Below the pieces are notes generated by a model. It was not told the DNA's origin. It did not search any database and saw nothing but the letters and a program-made list of their open reading frames with translations. Position numbers and translations under genes: made by a program. Positions 8,792-13,230 of a stretch of DNA of 13,230 nt are shown here, piece by piece (position 1 is the stretch's first letter; the number at the start of each line of letters is the position of its first letter). The stretch comes from Euperipatoides rowelli (lineage: Eukaryota; Onychophora; Udeonychophora; Euonychophora; Peripatopsidae). The stretch is taken from the NCBI GenBank assembly GCA_003024985.2, contig PXIH01S0030581.1. The stretch is one strand, 5' to 3'.

Positions 8792-9642
8792 GTAAATTTG
8801 GTAATGCATATGGAGAAGGGACAATCAGTTGTTCGTGTAGACCTTAAAAATGCTTTTGATTTTGTAAATGTTGATCTCTTTTGTGAAAAGATGATTACGT
8901 TTGGTATAAATGAAAAAAATGTTGCTTGGATATATAAATTTCTATCGAATATAAGAATAAAAGTAGCCTATTTCTGATTGTTTCTATAGCAAATTAGAGT
9001 TGCCGCAAGGGACGGTACTTGCGGCCATGCTTTTCAATATATTTTGTCCGATTTTCCTAAGGATATAATATGTTGTAAAATATTTTATGCAGATGATCTT
9101 AAGCTTGTAAAAAACATAGGGTATGATGATGTCATTTTGCTATAGACAGAGATTATGATTGGTATATTAAATAATGGATTATATATTAATCAAAACAAAA
9201 CTGTTTTCATAACATATGGTAATTGCCAAATATTGAACTTTTTATTAACGGTAGGGCAATAGAAAAAGTCGATCAAATTAAGGATTTAGGAATTTTGTTT
9301 GACACAAGGTTAACTTTTTCTCAACATACAGATCATCTGACTATTTAACAATTGTCAAAAAAGTTTAGTTTTTTTTTTTTTGCTTCTGTTTTTGTACAAA
9401 GTTTGATTGATTGTTGCCATATTGTATAACAGAAATAAGGGCGGTTGGATAGGGTGAAACTAAATAATATTTTCAGGCGTTATACCAAGAAAATTTATGG
9501 GATTGGACATCTTTCTTATCAGGATAGATTGGCTATTTTGAGAAATGATAAAGTTTACACTTCTGAACAATGATTATTCAGGTTATTGGGGAAAATAATA
9601 AAAGTGATTTTGAAATGATGACAAACTCTATAACCCGAGGAC
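8792..9642 (+). pseudogene. LINE reverse transcriptase, 5' part of outer element (broken)
   Basis: A 61-codon open stretch ending in a stop at 8975-8977 includes GQSVVRVDLKNAFDFVN, the first RT palm motif with its catalytic Asp. Next comes LPQGTVLAAMLFNIF at about 9000-9045. A frameshift leads to the catalytic FYADDLKLV, with YADD at 9086-9097. Then follow GLYINQNKTVF, the thumb-like IKDLGILFDTRLTFSQH, and the C-terminal LDRVKLNNIFRRYTKKI with LSYQDRLAIL, ending near TNSITRG at about 9642. This order is that of non-LTR retrotransposons of the CR1/Jockey general type. The upstream endonuclease region is absent, as is common in 5'-truncated copies. Multiple stops and frameshifts make it inactive. 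The continuation lies at 10732-10948, after a nested insertion. Confidence 0.88.
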
Positions 9643-10725
9643 TTTATTATTATTAATAGTTGAGATAAGATAAAAATCTTTTTTCCATCATATGTGACCA
9701 GTAGTCACAGTTAATAATTAAGCCATCAGAGCCACAATATTAAAATACATTAAATGATACAGAGCAATTTTCCCATATTCCCAATCTCCACCACATCTGA
9801 AAGTGTCCATCATTATCCGAGTGTGTCTCAGTACTATTCCCACAAATATGTATCTAACTCCATAAATCCATTGACTGTTTTAATAAAAGAGTCCAGTTTA
9901 TTTTTAAATCATTTGTCAGTTGCAGAAACAACTTTGGATGGAAGTCTGTTCCAGAGAGAAATGTTTCTATTAAAATATGTTTGCCTGTAAGGTCTTTGTA
10001 TGTGGGTTTTCTATATTTAGTTTATGTTGTCTGAGGTATATTTTATTAGATAAAGTATTGATCTATATTATTTTTAATGACTATATGTTTATACATATTA
10101 ATTAGATCGCTTCTAGCAATTTGTTGTATTGGTGGAAGTATGGGATGTAGTCTTTGTAGACAAGTTAAGTGGAAATATCCATAAATGTGTTTGGTTAAGC
10201 TTCTAAATGTTTTTGTAACATTTAACTGTCTTTTTTATAAATAAATGCTATGGAAGTGGAGGAAAATCTATGTAACATTGTATATACAATGGGTATATTA
10301 TTAAGAATATTTCTGTTATTGTACCTATTAGATTTTTAAAACGTGTAAACTGTGTACGCATTTAAGCTGTGCTGTTTGCATGTATTGTAAAAGAGAAACG
10401 TTCGTCGATTATAACACCCAAGTCAGTATGGCTGTTGACCCTTTCTAGAATCTGATTATCAATAGTATAAATATTGATTTTAGGTCGATGTGCGATATGC
10501 ATAATTTTTGTTTTAGTAGAGTTTATGACAAAATTATTTTTAGAGCTCCATTGATAAATTTGATCATTTTGTTAAATTATATCATTTTTGTCACAAATAG
10601 CACGCATAATTTTAACATCATCTGCATATTGGATGGTGTTTGAGGTTATATTTAATTCAAGATCAGAAATCATTATGTTGAAAAGAATAGCTGACAGCAC
10701 AGCCCCCTGTGGCAAGCCTACAATT
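9643..10725 (-). pseudogene. Second LINE, 5'-truncated, inserted on the opposite strand
   Basis: Read on the minus strand, it begins near 10725 with VGLPQGAVLSAILFNIM and continues through SDLELN and TIQYADDVKIM (YADD at 10617-10628). Next is a motif like HTDLGVIIDERFSF near 10400, and then the C-terminal signature FNRNISLWNRLPSKVVSA and FKNKLDSF around 9975-9885. A 3' untranslated stretch ends in ATTAATAATAATAAAG close to 9643. About 1.1 kb is present, starting inside the RT domain, which is typical 5' truncation. It has several stops and is dead. It resembles the outer element in layout but differs clearly in sequence. Exact ends are uncertain by roughly 10 bases, and no target duplication is obvious. 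Confidence 0.88.
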
Positions 10726-10731
10726 GCTATA

Positions 10732-10948
10732 AAATTAAGAAAAAAATATTGTAGGTTGCTCACCATTTTTTTTCTAATCGAGTTATTGATTATTGGAATC
10801 TACTGCCAAATTATATTATATCCTGTGATAATTTTAATGTTTTTAAATGAACCTTTGAGTGTTGTATTTGTATTTTTTTTTATGTAAAGCTCAAAAGCCT
10901 TTGGCTTAAAGGGCTAATTTGTTAAATAAATAAAAAAAATAAATAAAA
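10732..10948 (+). pseudogene. 3' end of the outer LINE, after the nested insertion
   Basis: KLRKKYCRLLTIFF leads, after a shift of frame at a T-run, into FSNRVIDYWNLLPNYIISC and NFNVFK followed by a stop at about 10848. This is the C-terminal signature expected downstream of TNSITRG, the last motif before the insertion. The 3' untranslated region carries a short hairpin, AAGCC-TTT-GGCTT at 10895-10907, and ends in (TAAA)-like repeats and A-runs to 10948. A 3' hairpin followed by such a tail is common in animal LINEs and may be the site read by the element's own reverse transcriptase. Confidence 0.85.
10895..10907 (+). other. 3' UTR hairpin of the outer LINE
   Basis: A perfect 5-bp stem, AAGCC with GGCTT, closes a TTT loop about 15 bases before the TAAA-rich tail. 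The placement fits a LINE 3' recognition structure; the function is inferred only. Confidence 0.5.
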
Positions 10949-11941
<993 letters not shown>

Positions 11942-12000
11942 CTTTAATGTGAGACAATATCAATCTCCTGTGATTCGACGTCGTCCTTAGTGGCTGAAAC
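11942..12000 (-). other. Probable coronin 5' untranslated exon
   Basis: On the minus strand, sequence reading toward ACATTAAAG ends at 11942 just before the donor GTGAGG. Spliced to the coding exon it would put A at -3 and G at -1 of the ATG, a fair Kozak context. An in-frame TGA at 11962-11960, 21 bases upstream of the ATG, supports that methionine as the true start. The 5' limit shown is arbitrary, since the transcription start is not known. It is more GC- and CpG-rich than the surroundings. Confidence 0.5.
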
Positions 12001-12009
12001 ATATACATA

Positions 12010-12120
12010 AAAGGTAAGCGGACTATCAAAATGGAACCGGCACTCGCAAAGGCGGGCTGCGCATGAGCACTTTTATTCTCGAACCATTGCTGTTATGTAC
12101 GAGAGTACAACGAGATGAAA
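12010..12120 (-). promoter_or_regulatory. Candidate coronin promoter
   Basis: This is one of the GC-richer patches in an AT-rich window, and it lies just upstream of the inferred leader exon. On the minus strand it contains TGCTCATGCGCA, one base off the palindromic NRF-1 consensus TGCGCATGCGCA, and CCATTTTG, similar to a YY1 site read in reverse. ATAAAAG, a weak TATA-like sequence, lies at about 12070-12076. The position fits a housekeeping-type promoter. There is no direct evidence for the start site or for binding. Confidence 0.4.
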
Positions 12121-13149
12121 AATATTTGGAAACAAGTTCTCGGAAGTTTAATATTACAGCTGATTTAGTCAATTATTAAAACAACATTAACTGTAACTAC
12201 ATTATAATCGAAAATGGTAACTAAATGATTGCAAATTAATGTGGTAAATATTTTTTTACTAACATTAAAAGTTATAAATGCAAGTGAGTTGGGTTACATT
12301 ATAGAGAGGATCAGACTGTCAGACTGACCTTTTTTGGTTCTAAGATAAATCATCAACTAAAATTAAAATAACTTAAAATGAACGTAATTTTTAGCCGGTT
12401 TAAAATTAAAAAAAAAAAACTGCTTAACGTAAGTATGATTTTATATGTATATAACACACTTTTTTTTAAAGAAAATAAGTTTATAAGTTATTCAAAAGAT
12501 TAAAAAAAAATAATAAAAAAGACTGCCAAAAAAAATTATTCGACAAAGAAAAAAAAACATTTTGAAGCGTCAACTCGTAAGAATNATGAGAATGAAGGAG
12601 GGGTAGGCTATATTAACTTCGCAAAATTTCTTGCGCAATATTACAGTAGATTACATTAAGTAAATAAATATTTGTTTAATCTCTTGTTAGCACATATTTT
12701 CAAGATATTTGAAAAATTGAAAGTGAATTGAATAATTTTAGCCTAATCGAAAGTGTCAAATAGACACAATGAAGTCTGAGTACGGCAAATCAAATTGTTC
12801 CTCCGCGTGGTCTTTAATGAGTTAGGCAAAAATGTCATGCAAAATTTACTGTAGCCTATATTGGAATCATTTTATTTTATTAACTGTATACACTTGCAGA
12901 ACCTAGAAAATAATTTTCCGTTTATATATTCTTTAACTAAAGCTATTTCCTGTTAAAAGTTTTAAAATTTATTTTGTTTACATTTTCTGTTTTTGTTTGT
13001 TATTGTTCTTTATTTTTCACTTGTTATTATATACATGGGATCTGGAACACACCCTTCTTAAAGTGAAGATTCTTCAATTAGGCTTAATAAATAAACATTA
13101 ATTTATTATCAATGAAACAAAATAGAATACTCTACTTAGACCTATAATT
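12121..13149. other. AT-rich sequence upstream of coronin, no gene seen
   Basis: No exon, RNA gene or named repeat could be supported. It contains A-runs near 12409-12419, 12501-12509 and 12549-12557, and one unresolved base at 12585. A GTAGCCTA motif occurs at 12851. It may include distal regulatory sequence of coronin, but nothing specific is visible. Confidence 0.5.
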
Positions 13150-13230
13150 CAGTGTTGAGCAAGTTACTTTTCAAAATTAACTAAGTTAGTAGTTACTCTT
13201 CAGAAAATGTAATAGTTATAGTTACTAGTT
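13150..13230 (+). mobile_element. Start of a hAT-type repeat, cut by the window end
   Basis: CAGTGTTGAGCAAGTTACTT, followed by repeated AGTTACT and AACTA motifs, closely resembles a terminal sequence widespread in animal hAT-type transposons (CAGTGTTGGGCAAGTTACTT, from memory). The element enters at 13150 and continues past 13230, so its other end and target duplication cannot be seen. The 8 bases before it, CTATAATT or so, would be the left duplication. Confidence 0.65.

Noticed and set aside
9754-9990. Plus-strand 78-codon open frame
   Set aside because: It is the antisense of the C-terminal part of the minus-strand LINE, whose frame carries the recognisable WNRLP signature.
10588-10887. 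Plus-strand 99-codon open frame as a gene
   Set aside because: Its first half is antisense to the minus-strand LINE reverse transcriptase, and its second half is out of frame with the C-terminal signature of the outer LINE. It crosses the junction of two elements.

Overview
The window reads as a piece of an AT-rich animal genome. Evidence for a eukaryote is one spliced gene exon with textbook splice sites, several kinds of decayed retroelement and DNA transposon, long A and T runs, two single N positions (825 and 12585), and no dense coding. The one cellular gene I can name is coronin. Its N-terminus resembles insect coronins as I remember them ([10 protein letters not shown], then KSSWDSTFC), so an arthropod or another protostome is the best guess. 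The species is not determined.

Layout. 1-2072: AT-rich sequence with no gene seen. 2073-3422: several copies of a GGGGTAAAATAG-like motif in both orientations, enclosing a decayed Lys/Glu-rich reading frame on the minus strand; possibly an old DNA transposon. 3594-3775: a long, nearly perfect hairpin. 3951-4608: a broken Ty3/gypsy-type pol fragment (reverse transcriptase to RNase H) on the plus strand, followed at about 4679 by what looks like one end of a hAT-type element. 4760-6424: mostly featureless, with one unidentified minus-strand ORF. 6425-6976: a short non-autonomous hAT-type transposon with terminal inverted repeats and a 7-of-8 matching target duplication. 7255-7448: a small inverted-repeat element. 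8135-8730: a 125-bp tandem repeat array flanked by G-rich blocks.

8792-10948: a plus-strand LINE (non-LTR retrotransposon) interrupted by a second, 5'-truncated minus-strand LINE at about 9643-10725. Both are dead copies with recognisable YADD reverse transcriptase motifs. The outer element resumes after the insertion and runs to its own 3' tail.

11444-11644: first coding exon of coronin on the minus strand, 67 codons, with an acceptor directly before the ATG and a phase-0 donor after codon 67. A likely 5' leader exon ends at 11942, and a GC-richer promoter-like patch lies at about 12020-12120. The second coding exon is not visible, so the intron may hold all of the repeats described here. 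13150-13230: the start of a hAT-type repeat that leaves the window.

Apart from coronin, everything recognisable is mobile-element debris. I see no bacterial-style operon, CRISPR array, RNA gene or convincing new multi-gene system. The most unusual structures are the hairpin at 3594-3775, the nested opposite-strand LINEs, and the GGGGTAAAATAG motif cluster.
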